The position numbers and the translations under genes were made by a program. Shown here in pieces: positions 45,501 through 53,858 of a stretch of 64,000 nucleotides of DNA; position 1 is the first letter of the stretch; each line of letters begins with the position of its first letter. Source of the stretch: Mangrovivirga halotolerans (GTDB lineage: Bacteria > Bacteroidota > Bacteroidia > Cytophagales > Cyclobacteriaceae); NCBI RefSeq assembly GCF_026241165.1, contig NZ_JAPFQN010000005.1:558001-622000 (forward strand). The letters run 5' to 3'. The notes under the pieces are model-generated. The model had not been told where the DNA came from and searched no databases. It was given only the letters and a program-made list of their open reading frames with translations.

Positions 45501-46108
45501 ACCCAATGGCGATGGAAGCGTACCAGGAAATCAAAGAAAGACACGATTTCATTACTCAGCAACGAGATGACCTTATCGAAGCAAAAGAATCATTACTTGA
45601 AACGATCAGTGAGATAGATACTGTTGCCAGAGAAAGCTTCCTGGAGTCATTTGAAATGATCAAAGAAAACTTCCTGAAAGTATTCCGTTCTCTATTTACA
45701 GTGGAAGATGATTGTGACCTTAAATTAGTTGATCCGGATAATCCACTTGATTCAAAAATCGAGATTATGGCTAAACCAAAAGGTAAGCGACCGTTGACCA
45801 TTAATCAACTTTCCGGAGGAGAAAAAACTCTGACTGCGACATCCTTATTATTTGCTATATACTTATTGAAACCAGCTCCGTTCTGTATTTTTGATGAGGT
45901 AGATGCACCCCTGGATGATGCAAACATTGATAAGTTCAATAATATAATAAAGACATTTAGCAAAGACTCACAGTTCATCATTGTAACTCACAATAAGAGA
46001 ACAATGGCCTCAACAGACATCATTTATGGAATTACTATGATTGAACAAGGTGTTTCAAGAGTGGTCCCTGTAGATCTTCGGGAATTACAGAATGAATTAG
46101 GCATTTAG
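42557..46108 (+). CDS. smc: Chromosome segregation protein SMC
   Basis: A 1183-residue condensin ATPase. Walker A GPNGCGKSNV (31-40), two long coiled-coil arms, a hinge domain around residues 520-640 (LSDVLTTDEKYRVTIENFLE) and the C-terminal signature INQLSGGEKTLTATSLLFAI followed by CIFDEVDAPLDD. The length matches bacterial SMC. No scpA/scpB genes are in this window. It starts about 140 bp after the divergent small membrane protein and its end overlaps the convergent TerB-like gene by 12 bp. Confidence 0.97.
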   Translation: MQLSKLEIKGFKSFGDRIVINFDEGITGIVGPNGCGKSNVVDAIRWVLGEQRTRNLRSDKMENVIFNGTKKRKAAGMAEVSMTFNNTKNLLPTEYSQVTITRRYYRSGESEYLLNGVTCRLKDITSLFLDTGISSNSYAIIELKMVDDILNDKDNARRDLFEEAAGVSKFKIRKKETLRKLQGTDDDLNRVEDLLFEIDKNLKSLERQAKQAEKYYNYKKEYKEFSIELAVKSVSEQKANINNIEKRLEEENDKKIAISKQVKEKEAEIEKLKADIIGKEKLLSGRQKALNNYVGKIRQYESENKIKNERMRFLTDKTDKLREQIDHDKKSNERAAFSIKSLSEEKSVVEKSVAEATAYVEELKAAYEEQKSETAIIQEKVSALNKTLREKQNNVYQIKKELEIKEIQVNSFQQELEKTADETSEKTANIEQFAEKLNELSDYLNEKKDNLAQKQAKEEQLQQRLEAVKKTIEVIKEEMHQTNRKLDAKQNEYNLTKSLVDNLEGFPEAIKFLKKHKNWKTDAPLLSDVLTTDEKYRVTIENFLEPYMNYYIVNNYAEAYKAINLLSEASKGKAHFFILDSFEKKKNTEHKFFDKAFPATEVIEYDEKYRKLVSHVLDNVYIVDGDESDIPDDPDCIFITISGKITRRVNSITGGSVGLFEGKRIGRAKNLEKLQEQIEKFSKKIHQVNKSLEENQKELHKLLESSEKEEIEELKQQIAQINEEYVSLKTKHEQFTEMLSSNANRREDIQEKITEYREDLETLRPKVSEEEAVLNETEEQIAILSDQLEEKNELLSQKSAAYNDENIKFHQIQNKLNSIEQEISFKESAYESSKIRIEKNQEELKETEDEVKGLLDRSEHAEDELIEMYQEKEQIEAGVNEAEREYYAARGNVDEYEKSLKEFHHRKEDVDTLVMELKSSLNDAKLNLTGIKERLSVEFEVDLDSLLRKSAEELPDSGMDEEELRARVHKIKDKMDRIGPINPMAMEAYQEIKERHDFITQQRDDLIEAKESLLETISEIDTVARESFLESFEMIKENFLKVFRSLFTVEDDCDLKLVDPDNPLDSKIEIMAKPKGKRPLTINQLSGGEKTLTATSLLFAIYLLKPAPFCIFDEVDAPLDDANIDKFNNIIKTFSKDSQFIIVTHNKRTMASTDIIYGITMIEQGVSRVVPVDLRELQNELGI

Positions 46109-46546
46109 CGAAGGGGCTAATATACTTTTATCATTTAAATACTGTTCTTTCATTTCTTCCCATTGAGTAAGATTTGGATGACCTGATTCAAATTTATAAA
46201 CAAGGTCAATGACAAATGACTCTTTAAGCCCCATTAGATTGGCTACATGCTTGCAAAACTCAATTTCGTTATCATCAACCCGACCATCTGCAAGTATGAC
46301 AATCGTCAGATCATGTAAAAGATCCAGTTTCGAATTCATGCTGTTTGGAACATTAATTTTCAGATTATCAGCATTGTCTAAAAGTTCCTTCAGATATCTC
46401 TCCTTAAGATTCAGTCTTTTGGCAGCATTGATTATAAATGCTAATTCTTTATCATGTAAATGACCATCGGCATGAGCCAACGCTATCAAATTTGACATGT
46501 AATCTTTCTTGAATTTCAGGTGTTCAGTTTCGAAGAATCCAACCAT
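46097..46546 (-). CDS. TerB-like domain protein
   Basis: The protein has 149 residues and is all-helical. It carries the TerB-type repeat twice: MSNLIALAHADGHLHDKELA and LTIVILADGRVDDNEIEFCK, each with the acidic ADGxxxxxE metal-binding pattern. TerB domains occur in tellurite-resistance and other stress proteins and also as lone domains of unknown function. No ter cluster is present, so the name does not imply tellurite resistance. Its 3' end overlaps smc by 12 bp. Confidence 0.8.
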   Translation of the reverse strand: MVGFFETEHLKFKKDYMSNLIALAHADGHLHDKELAFIINAAKRLNLKERYLKELLDNADNLKINVPNSMNSKLDLLHDLTIVILADGRVDDNEIEFCKHVANLMGLKESFVIDLVYKFESGHPNLTQWEEMKEQYLNDKSILAPSLNA

Positions 46547-46643
46547 AACAATAAATTTTATTGTAATAAGATAATTAATTCTTGAAATAAATCAAAGTAA
46601 TAAAATCAGGCAATTTAGTCTTAGGATTCCCCTATATTATTCT

Positions 46644-46652
46644 TAATTTTGC
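46644..46652 (+). promoter_or_regulatory. Predicted -7 element
   Basis: TAATTTTGC is a perfect TAnnTTTGC, 28 bp before the start at 46681. At 19-nt spacing the upstream element reads TTAG, which is weak. Confidence 0.45.
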
Positions 46653-46680
46653 ATTGTGTGTAAAGCCAAAAATGTGACAG

Positions 46681-47262
46681 ATGCCTGAGCAAGAAAGCAA
46701 TCTAATTGAAATTCCAAAACAATTTTATTCTTATTCTGAAAGGGCTCCTTTTCAATTTTGTATAGAATGCAATAAGGAGTTATACCTTACTAACAATCAA
46801 TACGTTATTGAAAAAGTTGTCAAACGATATCCTAAACTTGATGCAGAAGATGTAGTTTTTGAATATGCTATGTGTCTTTCATGTGCAGATATGTTTAGAA
46901 AGCAATTATCAAAAGACAGCAGAAAAAGCATTGATGAATATTTTCAGGATCACCTGATGAGCAAAAGTCATGATGAACTATTAGTTGATCCGGAAAACAT
47001 TGATCAAAAGACTACTTCGTGCCTGATTAAAGGCACAAACGTAAAAGAAGTAGAAGAATACCAATTGTTTGCAGTGTGTAAAGGAAAGACCTTAATGCCA
47101 AACACTTCACCTTACATGCTTAGTGGTGAGGTTATGGATGAATTATCCAATTTAATGTCTAATCCGACAATCGATCTGCTCAATGGATTTAAGAACAAGC
47201 ACTTCGGTCCACCTTCAGAGATAAAGGATCTATTAAAAGATCCTTCATTAATGATCGTATAA
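46681..47262 (+). CDS. Uncharacterised protein with two CxxC pairs
   Basis: I do not recognise this 193-residue protein. The N-terminal half has C27xxC30 (FCIECNKEL) and C65xxC68 (CLSCADMF), spaced as a possible zinc site. The second half is mixed alpha/beta with no known motif (for example TSCLIKGTNVKEVEEYQLF). There is no signal peptide. It is followed by two hairpins and is convergent with fadD. A metal-binding role is likely; the process is unknown. Confidence 0.6.
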   Translation: MPEQESNLIEIPKQFYSYSERAPFQFCIECNKELYLTNNQYVIEKVVKRYPKLDAEDVVFEYAMCLSCADMFRKQLSKDSRKSIDEYFQDHLMSKSHDELLVDPENIDQKTTSCLIKGTNVKEVEEYQLFAVCKGKTLMPNTSPYMLSGEVMDELSNLMSNPTIDLLNGFKNKHFGPPSEIKDLLKDPSLMIV

Positions 47263-47285
47263 AAAATAAAAACTCATATAAGATA

Positions 47286-47362
47286 AAAGCCGGATAATTT
47301 CAGAGAAACTATCCGGCTTTATATTTTACAAAAGTTGAGTTCGTTAAACGAATTCTCAACTT
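47286..47362. terminator. Two hairpins between convergent genes
   Basis: The first (47286-47320) has an 11-bp stem, AAAGCCGGATA with TATCCGGCTTT, and a 13-nt loop. It is followed by TATATTTT and ends the plus-strand gene. The second (about 47330-47362) pairs AAAGTTGAG with CTCAACTTT around a TTCGTTAAACGAA tip and may end fadD transcripts on the minus strand. Confidence 0.65.
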
Positions 47363-47397
47363 TGTAATTCAATACCGTTTACAAATGTAAATTTTTA

Positions 47398-49080
47398 TCA
47401 GGAATTATCCTTAACCAACGGATCATTATCCCTTAAAACTCTTCTAAGGATCTTTCCAACATTTGATTTAGGTAATTCATCCGTAAATTCAACATATTTT
47501 GGACGCTTATATCCTGTAAGGTTTTCTTTACAATAGGCATGCAATTCATCCTCTGTAAGGCTTTCATCCTTTTTCACCACGTAAACCTTAACTGCTTCAG
47601 TAGATTTCTCATCAGGCACTCCAATAGCTCCAACCTCCATAACTTTATCATGAGCAGCGATAGCATCTTCAACTTCATTTGGATATACATTGAAACCAGA
47701 CACGTTGATCATTTCTTTCTTCCGATCTACGATCTTAAAGAAGCCGTCCGTATCCATCTCTGCTATATCACCGGTTTTTAACCAGCCATCAACCATTACA
47801 TTTTCCGTTGCTTCTTCGTTCTGCCAGTATCCTTTCATTATCTGAGGGCCATAAGCGCACAGCTCACCACGATCTCCTTGAGGGACTTCGTTTCCTTCGT
47901 CATCAACGATCTTAATTAGTGTACTTGGAAGTGGTAGTCCAATGGTTCCAATCTTATCTGTTCCATCAAGTGGATTACAATTCAATACAGGAGAAGATTC
48001 TGTCAAACCATATCCTTCGATCAATGTGGAATTTGTTTCTTTCTGCCATCTTTCTGCAACTGAACGTTGAACAGCCATCCCCCCTCCAACAGAAAATTTC
48101 AGATTTGAAAAATCAATCTTTTTAAAATCATCATGATTTAACATACCGTTGAACAAAGTATTAACCCCAGTCATTACCGTAAAATCATATTTTGTCAACT
48201 CCTTGCAATAAGCCTTCATATCACGTGGATTGGTAATCAAAAGATTTGATGCGCCAATTTTAAACATCAAAATGCAGTTTACAGTAAGAGCGAAAATATG
48301 ATAAAGAGGCAGAGCTGTAACCATTAACTCCTCTCCTTCCACCAGCTTTGGTTTCATCCAGCCATGGGTCTGTTCAGCATTAGCAATGATGTTTCTGTGA
48401 GTAAGCATTGCTCCCTTGGATACACCTGTTGTACCACCGGTGTATTGAAGAAAAGCAAGGTCATTTCCAGAAACCGGGACTCTGTCATAACCCTCAGAAT
48501 CAGCCTTTAAAGTAGTATTAAATTTAATAGCTCCTGGCAGTTTGTAATCCGGAACCATTTTTTTAACATACTTCACAACTAGATTTACGATATTACCTTT
48601 TAAGAAACCAAGCATATCACCCAGCTCGGTAATTATAACATTCTTAATATTCGTCTTATCAATAATTTTTTCAAGATTACTGGCGAAATTTGCGATCATA
48701 ATGACCGTCCCGACACCGGAATCTTTAAATTGATGTTCCATCTCTCTCGCGGTATATAGCGGGTTCGTATTAACTACGATCGCACCTGCCCGAAGTACAC
48801 CAAACATAGCTACCGGATATTGAAGACAATTAGGCATTTGAATAGCAACTCTGTCTCCTTTTTTAATATTCAGTTCATTTTGTAAATACGATGCAAAACG
48901 CTTTGAAAGTTCATCAAGCTCTCCAAAGGTCATTGATTTACCCATATTAATATAGGCAACTCGATCTTTATAAGTTTTAACAGATTCTTCGAAAAGATCG
49001 ACAAGCGAGCTGTATTTATCCGGATCGATAGTATGAGGCACACCTTTAGGGTAGTTCTTCAACCATATGCTTTCAGTCAT
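47398..49080 (-). CDS. fadD: Long-chain acyl-CoA synthetase (AMP-dependent)
   Basis: A 560-residue adenylate-forming enzyme that activates fatty acids to acyl-CoA. The AMP-binding P-loop is seen in LQYTGGTTGVSKGAM, followed by YGLTESSPVLNCNPLDGT, GDRGELCAYG and WLKTGDIAEMDTDGFF, all in the usual order. The C-terminal lysine lies in LPKSNVGKILRR. The MFGVLRAGAIVVNTNPLYT stretch is typical of FadD. The gene is downstream, on the same strand, of the two tandem small-RNA-like units, but has about 130 bp of its own leader. Confidence 0.93.
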   Translation of the reverse strand: MTESIWLKNYPKGVPHTIDPDKYSSLVDLFEESVKTYKDRVAYINMGKSMTFGELDELSKRFASYLQNELNIKKGDRVAIQMPNCLQYPVAMFGVLRAGAIVVNTNPLYTAREMEHQFKDSGVGTVIMIANFASNLEKIIDKTNIKNVIITELGDMLGFLKGNIVNLVVKYVKKMVPDYKLPGAIKFNTTLKADSEGYDRVPVSGNDLAFLQYTGGTTGVSKGAMLTHRNIIANAEQTHGWMKPKLVEGEELMVTALPLYHIFALTVNCILMFKIGASNLLITNPRDMKAYCKELTKYDFTVMTGVNTLFNGMLNHDDFKKIDFSNLKFSVGGGMAVQRSVAERWQKETNSTLIEGYGLTESSPVLNCNPLDGTDKIGTIGLPLPSTLIKIVDDEGNEVPQGDRGELCAYGPQIMKGYWQNEEATENVMVDGWLKTGDIAEMDTDGFFKIVDRKKEMINVSGFNVYPNEVEDAIAAHDKVMEVGAIGVPDEKSTEAVKVYVVKKDESLTEDELHAYCKENLTGYKRPKYVEFTDELPKSNVGKILRRVLRDNDPLVKDNS

Positions 49081-49210
49081 GTTTATTTCAGGTTTCGTTA
49101 GTTGTTAATCTCAATGAAATTAATTAATAAAAACAGTTTTCCGAATAGCAAATAAAATAAATTTGAAGGCAAAAAAAAGTATGCATGAAGAATATTTTTT
49201 TTTTAGGCAT

Positions 49211-49351
49211 AAAAAAAAGGCCGCGTCCTCGGTGGAGCAGCCCTTCTCAATAAACAACATTAACCCAAAATACGAGTATGTAAAGATTAAATCTTTCCAC
49301 CCTCTTACTTGACATGTAATTAAATTCGAATTTCTGGTAAATGCAAAAATA
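49211..49351 (-). ncRNA. Candidate small RNA, unit A of a tandem pair
   Basis: The minus strand carries a perfect -7 element TATTTTTGC (49343-49351) and, about 70 nt downstream, a 34-bp block shared with unit B (49239-49272). It ends in an imperfect hairpin, AAGG-G-CUGC pairing with GCGG-CCUU, followed by eight U. The predicted transcript is about 125 nt. A plus-strand RNA would have a C-A mismatch where the minus strand has a G-U pair, so the minus strand is the better choice. An ATG at the shared block begins MLFIEKG but runs through the terminator, so a peptide is unlikely. No known RNA family is assigned. Confidence 0.5.
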
Positions 49352-49488
49352 TTATTGCGAAATAATACAATTATGCCAAAAAATATTTATGCAAACGGTT
49401 GAAATGAATAATATTCGCTTATATAAAAAAGAAAAAGGCCACCCCCCTAAAAGTAGCCCTTCTCAATAAACAACATTAACCCAAAATA
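49239..49488. repeat. 34-bp direct repeat in tandem units
   Basis: A 34-bp block is identical at 49239-49272 and 49455-49488, 216 bp apart. It starts AGCCCTTCTCAATAAACA and ends in ACCCAAAATA. It is preceded in both copies by an AAAAAGGCC stretch, while the sequence between is unrelated, which points to duplication of a functional unit. Confidence 0.9.
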
Positions 49489-49546
49489 TTGCAAGAAGTA
49501 CTTGTCTTTGTGTAAGTATTTCCTTCATTGCAACTATGCAAAATTA
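49432..49546 (-). ncRNA. Candidate small RNA, unit B of a tandem pair
   Basis: The second copy has its own perfect -7 element TAATTTTGC (49538-49546), the same 34-bp block (49455-49488) and a terminator hairpin AAGG-G-CUAC with GUGG-CCUU and a U-run. The predicted transcript is about 100 nt. One G-C pair of unit A is A-U here, a compensatory change that supports folding. The mini reading frame stops after nine codons, unlike in unit A, which argues against a conserved peptide. It is divergent from the Lrp/AsnC gene. Confidence 0.5.
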
Positions 49547-49583
49547 ACATCTCAGATATATTTTTAAAAATTTATCAATAATA

Positions 49584-49614
49584 TTTGAAAGATATTAAAA
49601 GATTTTTAATTTTG
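49584..49614 (+). promoter_or_regulatory. Bacteroidota-type promoter of the Lrp/AsnC gene
   Basis: TTTG (49584-49587), exactly 19 nt, then TAATTTTG (49607-49614), a full consensus match. The start codon is 40 bp downstream. Confidence 0.8.
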
Positions 49615-49654
49615 AGGGAGTTATTTACCCAAATACTAATCCAAAAGCTAGAAA

Positions 49655-50125
49655 ATGAGTAAGAATTACGAAATTGACAATATTGATTTAAAGATTCTCA
49701 GCCTGCTTACAGAAGACGCTAAAATACCCTATACCGAAATCGCAAAAAAGGTATATGTATCGGGCGGTACAGTGCACGTGAGAATGAGAAAGCTGGAAGA
49801 GATGGGTATTGTCAAAGGATCTACCCTGAGCATAGACTACTCAAAACTCGGGTACGATATCACAGCCTTCCTGGGTATTTTTTTAGAAAAATCATCTCTT
49901 TATGAAGAAGTCGCTTCAAGATTAAAAGATATTCCTGAAATCGCTTCGATCCACTACACCACTGGTAACTACAGTATTTTTGTAAAGCTATATTGTAAAG
50001 ACACTAACCACCTAAGGGAAGTTCTTCACGATAAAATTCAAAAAGTTGATGGAATTGAAAGAACAGAAACTTTAATATCCCTTGAAGAGAGTTTAAACCG
50101 ACCTGTTCAAATCTTATCCAGATAA
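49655..50125 (+). CDS. Lrp/AsnC family transcriptional regulator
   Basis: This 156-residue regulator begins with a helix-turn-helix domain: NIDLKILSLLTEDAKIPYTE and GGTVHVRMRKLEEMGIVKG. A RAM ligand-binding domain (about 65-150) follows, ending in ETLISLEESLNRPV. The family senses amino acids or other small molecules. The gene has a full consensus promoter. It is divergent from the small-RNA-like units and lies just upstream of the suf operon, so it could regulate either side; this is inference only. Confidence 0.93.
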   Translation: MSKNYEIDNIDLKILSLLTEDAKIPYTEIAKKVYVSGGTVHVRMRKLEEMGIVKGSTLSIDYSKLGYDITAFLGIFLEKSSLYEEVASRLKDIPEIASIHYTTGNYSIFVKLYCKDTNHLREVLHDKIQKVDGIERTETLISLEESLNRPVQILSR

Positions 50126-50196
50126 TTATTTATAAATATTCTAAATAATGGTATCTTTACGCCGGAAAATCTCGTAATAGCTATAAAATACTACTG

Positions 50197-50235
50197 CGTT
50201 TAAACAAATATGCGGTTTATATGTTGTAGTTTTGC
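50197..50235 (+). promoter_or_regulatory. Predicted suf operon promoter with a GTTTAAAC site
   Basis: A perfect -7 element TAGTTTTGC lies at 50227-50235, 30 bp before sufB. At the -33 position is no TTTG but CGTTTAAACAA (50197-50207), containing the palindrome GTTTAAAC. The same 11-mer occurs upstream of gltA (15283-15293). It could be an activator or repressor site. Confidence 0.45.
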
Positions 50236-50265
50236 TATTAAGAATTAATTTAAATAAGAGAGTTC

Positions 50266-51711
50266 ATGGCGAAAGATACCGAAATTCTTAATGAATTTAC
50301 TAATTCCGAATATAAATACGGATGGGAAACGAAAATAGAAGCGGACACTGCTCCTAAAGGCCTCAATGAGGACACCATTCGATTTATTTCTGCTAAAAAG
50401 GACGAACCGGAATGGTTACTTGAATGGCGATTGAAAGCTTATCGTCACTGGGTAACTATGAAAGAACCTAAATGGCCGAATGTGGAATATCCTGAGATCG
50501 ATTATCAGGATATCATCTATTATTCAGCGCCAAAGCAGAAAAAGACCCCAAAAAGTCTTGATGAAGTAGATCCAGAATTACGAGAGACTTTTAAAAAGCT
50601 GGGAATCTCCCTTGAAGAACAAAAAAGATTAACAGGTGTAGCTGTTGATGCTGTTATGGACAGTGTTTCGGTTGCTACTACGTTTAAAGATAAGTTAGGG
50701 GAACTTGGCATTATTTTCTGCTCGTTCTCAGAAGCTGTAAAAGAACATCCTGAATTAGTAAAAAAATATCTCGGTTCTGTAGTTCCGCAAAATGACAACT
50801 ATTTTGCTGCGCTTAACAGTGCTGTTTTCTCTGATGGGTCATTCTGTTATATCCCTAAGGGAGTAAGATGCCCAATGGAATTAAGTACTTATTTCAGAAT
50901 CAACGCGGCAAATACCGGTCAGTTCGAAAGAACACTTATTGTAGCTGAAGAAGGTTCTTACGTATCATACCTGGAAGGTTGTACAGCTCCTATGAGAGAT
51001 GAAAACCAGCTTCACGCTGCAGTCGTTGAGATCTATGCTGAAAAAGAAGCTGAAGTAAAATACTCTACTGTTCAAAACTGGTATCCTGGTGATAAGAATG
51101 GCAAAGGCGGTATTTACAACTTCGTAACTAAAAGAGGTATTTGTGCCGGCGATCATTCAAAGATCAGCTGGACGCAGGTTGAAACAGGATCTGCAGTAAC
51201 CTGGAAATATCCTAGCTGTATCCTTAAAGGTGACTACTCCCAGGGTGAATTCTACTCTGTGGCTGTAACCAATAACATGCAGCAGGCTGACACTGGTACT
51301 AAAATGATCCACCTTGGTAAAAACACCAAGTCAAGAATCGTTTCGAAAGGTGTATCTGCCGGAAAAAGCCAAAACTCATATCGTGGATTGGTTAAAATCA
51401 ACAAAAGAGCAGAAAACGCCAGAAACTTCTCTCAATGTGATTCTTTATTAATGGGTGACAAATGCGGTGCGCATACCTTCCCATACATTGAAAATAAAAA
51501 TGCTTCGGCAATGGTAGAACACGAGGCGACAACCTCAAAAATTGGTGAAGACCAGATATTCTACTGCCAGCAAAGAGGTATCGATGAAGAAAGTGCTGTT
51601 GCCCTGATCGTTAATGGTTATTGCAAAGAAGTACTTAACCAGTTACCAATGGAATTTGCTGTCGAGGCACAAAAATTACTAGCTCTAACTTTAGAAGGCA
51701 GCGTAGGTTAA
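50266..51711 (+). CDS. sufB: Fe-S cluster assembly protein SufB
   Basis: The 481-residue scaffold subunit of the SufBCD complex. Signatures are [39 protein letters not shown], and the C-terminal [16 protein letters not shown] and [20 protein letters not shown]. The last two lie in the beta-helix and metal/cluster regions. SufB accepts sulfur from SufS/SufE and assembles clusters with SufC and SufD. First gene of the operon, with a predicted promoter 30 bp upstream. Confidence 0.97.
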   Translation: MAKDTEILNEFTNSEYKYGWETKIEADTAPKGLNEDTIRFISAKKDEPEWLLEWRLKAYRHWVTMKEPKWPNVEYPEIDYQDIIYYSAPKQKKTPKSLDEVDPELRETFKKLGISLEEQKRLTGVAVDAVMDSVSVATTFKDKLGELGIIFCSFSEAVKEHPELVKKYLGSVVPQNDNYFAALNSAVFSDGSFCYIPKGVRCPMELSTYFRINAANTGQFERTLIVAEEGSYVSYLEGCTAPMRDENQLHAAVVEIYAEKEAEVKYSTVQNWYPGDKNGKGGIYNFVTKRGICAGDHSKISWTQVETGSAVTWKYPSCILKGDYSQGEFYSVAVTNNMQQADTGTKMIHLGKNTKSRIVSKGVSAGKSQNSYRGLVKINKRAENARNFSQCDSLLMGDKCGAHTFPYIENKNASAMVEHEATTSKIGEDQIFYCQQRGIDEESAVALIVNGYCKEVLNQLPMEFAVEAQKLLALTLEGSVG

Positions 51712-51747
51712 TCAATTAAACAACTTAAGAATACAATACATACAAAA

Positions 51748-52500
51748 ATGTTAAAGATAGAAGATCTTAAAGCTTCAATTGAAGGTAAGGAAATACTAAA
51801 AGGAATAAACCTGGAAGTAAAAGCAGGTGAAGTGCATGCTATTATGGGACCAAATGGTTCGGGTAAAAGTACTTTAGCCAGTGTTCTTGCAGGTCGTGAT
51901 GAGTATGAAGTAACAAGTGGCTCAGTTTCTTATAATGGTGAAGATCTGTTAGATATGGATCCTGAAGAAAGAGCTCGTGAAGGTGTTTTTCTTGCATTTC
52001 AGTATCCGGTAGAAATTCCGGGAGTAAGTACAACGAACTTCCTTAAAACATCAATAAATCAAATCAGAGAACACAGAGGACAGGATCCTCTTGATGCTGT
52101 TTCTTTCCTTTCAAGGGTTAAAGAAAAAATGAAATTGGTTGAAATGGACCAATCTCTATTAAGCAGAGCACTTAACGAAGGGTTTTCTGGTGGTGAAAAG
52201 AAAAGAAATGAAGTATTTCAAATGGCAATGCTCGAGCCTAAGTTGAAGATTCTCGATGAAACTGACTCAGGTCTTGACATTGATGCACTCAGAATCGTTG
52301 CTAACGGAGTTAATAAGCTTAGAAATGAGGATAACGCGACAATCGTTGTTACTCACTACCAGAGGCTTCTCGAGTACATCGTTCCTGATTACGTTCACGT
52401 TCTTTACAACGGTCGAATTGTGAAATCAGGTACTAAAGATCTTGCTCTTGAGCTTGAAGAAAAAGGTTACGACTGGATCAAAGCTGAAGCTGCGGTTTAA
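51748..52500 (+). CDS. sufC: Fe-S assembly ATPase SufC
   Basis: A 250-residue ABC-type ATPase. Walker A GPNGSGKST (34-42), signature EGFSGGEKKRNEVFQM and Walker B LKILDETDSGLDIDALR, with Thr-Asp after the catalytic Glu as usual in SufC. It powers conformational changes in SufB-SufD. It starts 36 bp after sufB. Confidence 0.97.
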   Translation: MLKIEDLKASIEGKEILKGINLEVKAGEVHAIMGPNGSGKSTLASVLAGRDEYEVTSGSVSYNGEDLLDMDPEERAREGVFLAFQYPVEIPGVSTTNFLKTSINQIREHRGQDPLDAVSFLSRVKEKMKLVEMDQSLLSRALNEGFSGGEKKRNEVFQMAMLEPKLKILDETDSGLDIDALRIVANGVNKLRNEDNATIVVTHYQRLLEYIVPDYVHVLYNGRIVKSGTKDLALELEEKGYDWIKAEAAV

Positions 52501-52530
52501 TTTCCATTAACTGAAAAAAGAAATACTTCC

Positions 52531-53856
52531 ATGCCAGAACTTTATAACAAAGAAGGGCTGAAGGCTCGATTTGATAATTGGGAAAAACAACTTAATGGTG
52601 AAAAATCAAGTGATTTCCACTCTTTCAGAAAGGAAAGCTTTGATTCATACCTTAAAGTTGGTACACCTTCAAGAAAAAACGAAGAATACAAATATACCGG
52701 ACTTGATAAGGTAATCGAGAAAAACTTTACCGAGGACGACTGGAACCGTTCTGTTGAAATTTCAGATCAGGCGGTGAAAGATCGAATTATCCAGGATCTT
52801 GATGCCTACAGCATTTTCTTCATTAACGGTATTTTAAATAAAGAATTAAGCCATTGGGATGAGCTTTCAAAAGAAATCAACCTGATGACTGTTAAAGAAG
52901 CATTCGAAGCAAATGAAAAAGATTGCATCGAAAACTTCGGAAAACATGCAACTCCTGAATCAGATCCATTTACTGCGATCAATGATTCACTTACCAATGA
53001 AGGTATTTACATTAACATCAAAAAGGGACAGATCCTTTCCAAACCGGTAATGATCTATTACCTGAATTACACTGAGGAAGGTGGTGTAATCACTCACCCA
53101 CACAACTTGTTTGTATTTGGCGAAAATTCTCAGGGTGAGGTCATTGAAAAGTTTGACACCATCGGTGAAAACCACAGCTTGTCAAACATTGTTTCTGAGA
53201 TCGTTGTAAACAGAAGTGCGGTTGTAAAATACTATAAGATCCAAAGTGAACACAATGGGAATGTTCATGTAGGAAATACTCAGGTTTGGCAAGACGAACG
53301 CAGTAATTTCACCTCTACTACCCTTTCCTTTGGTGGTATGATGGTTCGAAATAACCTTAACATCACGCTTGACGCCAGTCACTGTGAGGCTAACATGTAC
53401 GGTCTTTCTCTTTTGAAAGACAATCACCATGTAGATCACCATACAACAGTGGATCATAGAAAACCACATGCTGATAGTAATGAACTTTACAAAGGTGTTT
53501 TTGATGATAAGTCTACAGGAGTATTTAACGGAAAAATATTCGTAAGACAGGATGCGCAAAAAACGAATGCCTTCCAGTCTAACCGTAACGTACTTCTTTC
53601 AGAAGATGCTACCATAAACACTAAGCCACAGCTTGAAATCTGGGCTGACGATGTAAAATGTTCTCATGGTGCGACTACGGGACAGATTGATCCGGAGCAA
53701 CTTTTCTATTTGAGATCACGTGGTATGGACAAGCAATCTGCCAGGGCTTTACTGCTTTATGCATTTGCAATGGACATCGTAGAGCATATCGGAAACGAGC
53801 AGGTTAGAAACTATCTTGAAAACCTGATCTCAGAACGTTTACACAAAAACTTTTAA
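52531..53856 (+). CDS. sufD: Fe-S cluster assembly protein SufD
   Basis: The 441-residue partner of SufB. The N-terminal part has FRKESFDSYLKVGTPSRKNE, and the C-terminal beta-helix includes KSTGVFNGKIFVRQDAQKTN and VKCSHGATTGQIDPEQLFYL. This is diagnostic of SufD. It forms a heterodimer with SufB and is needed for iron entry. The sufS start follows its stop by only 2 bp. Confidence 0.95.
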   Translation: MPELYNKEGLKARFDNWEKQLNGEKSSDFHSFRKESFDSYLKVGTPSRKNEEYKYTGLDKVIEKNFTEDDWNRSVEISDQAVKDRIIQDLDAYSIFFINGILNKELSHWDELSKEINLMTVKEAFEANEKDCIENFGKHATPESDPFTAINDSLTNEGIYINIKKGQILSKPVMIYYLNYTEEGGVITHPHNLFVFGENSQGEVIEKFDTIGENHSLSNIVSEIVVNRSAVVKYYKIQSEHNGNVHVGNTQVWQDERSNFTSTTLSFGGMMVRNNLNITLDASHCEANMYGLSLLKDNHHVDHHTTVDHRKPHADSNELYKGVFDDKSTGVFNGKIFVRQDAQKTNAFQSNRNVLLSEDATINTKPQLEIWADDVKCSHGATTGQIDPEQLFYLRSRGMDKQSARALLLYAFAMDIVEHIGNEQVRNYLENLISERLHKNF

Positions 53857-53858
53857 TA

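Noticed and set aside
46097-46546. TerB-like protein taken as sign of a tellurite-resistance cluster.
   Set aside because: No terC, terD or terZ-type genes are present; lone TerB domains are common.
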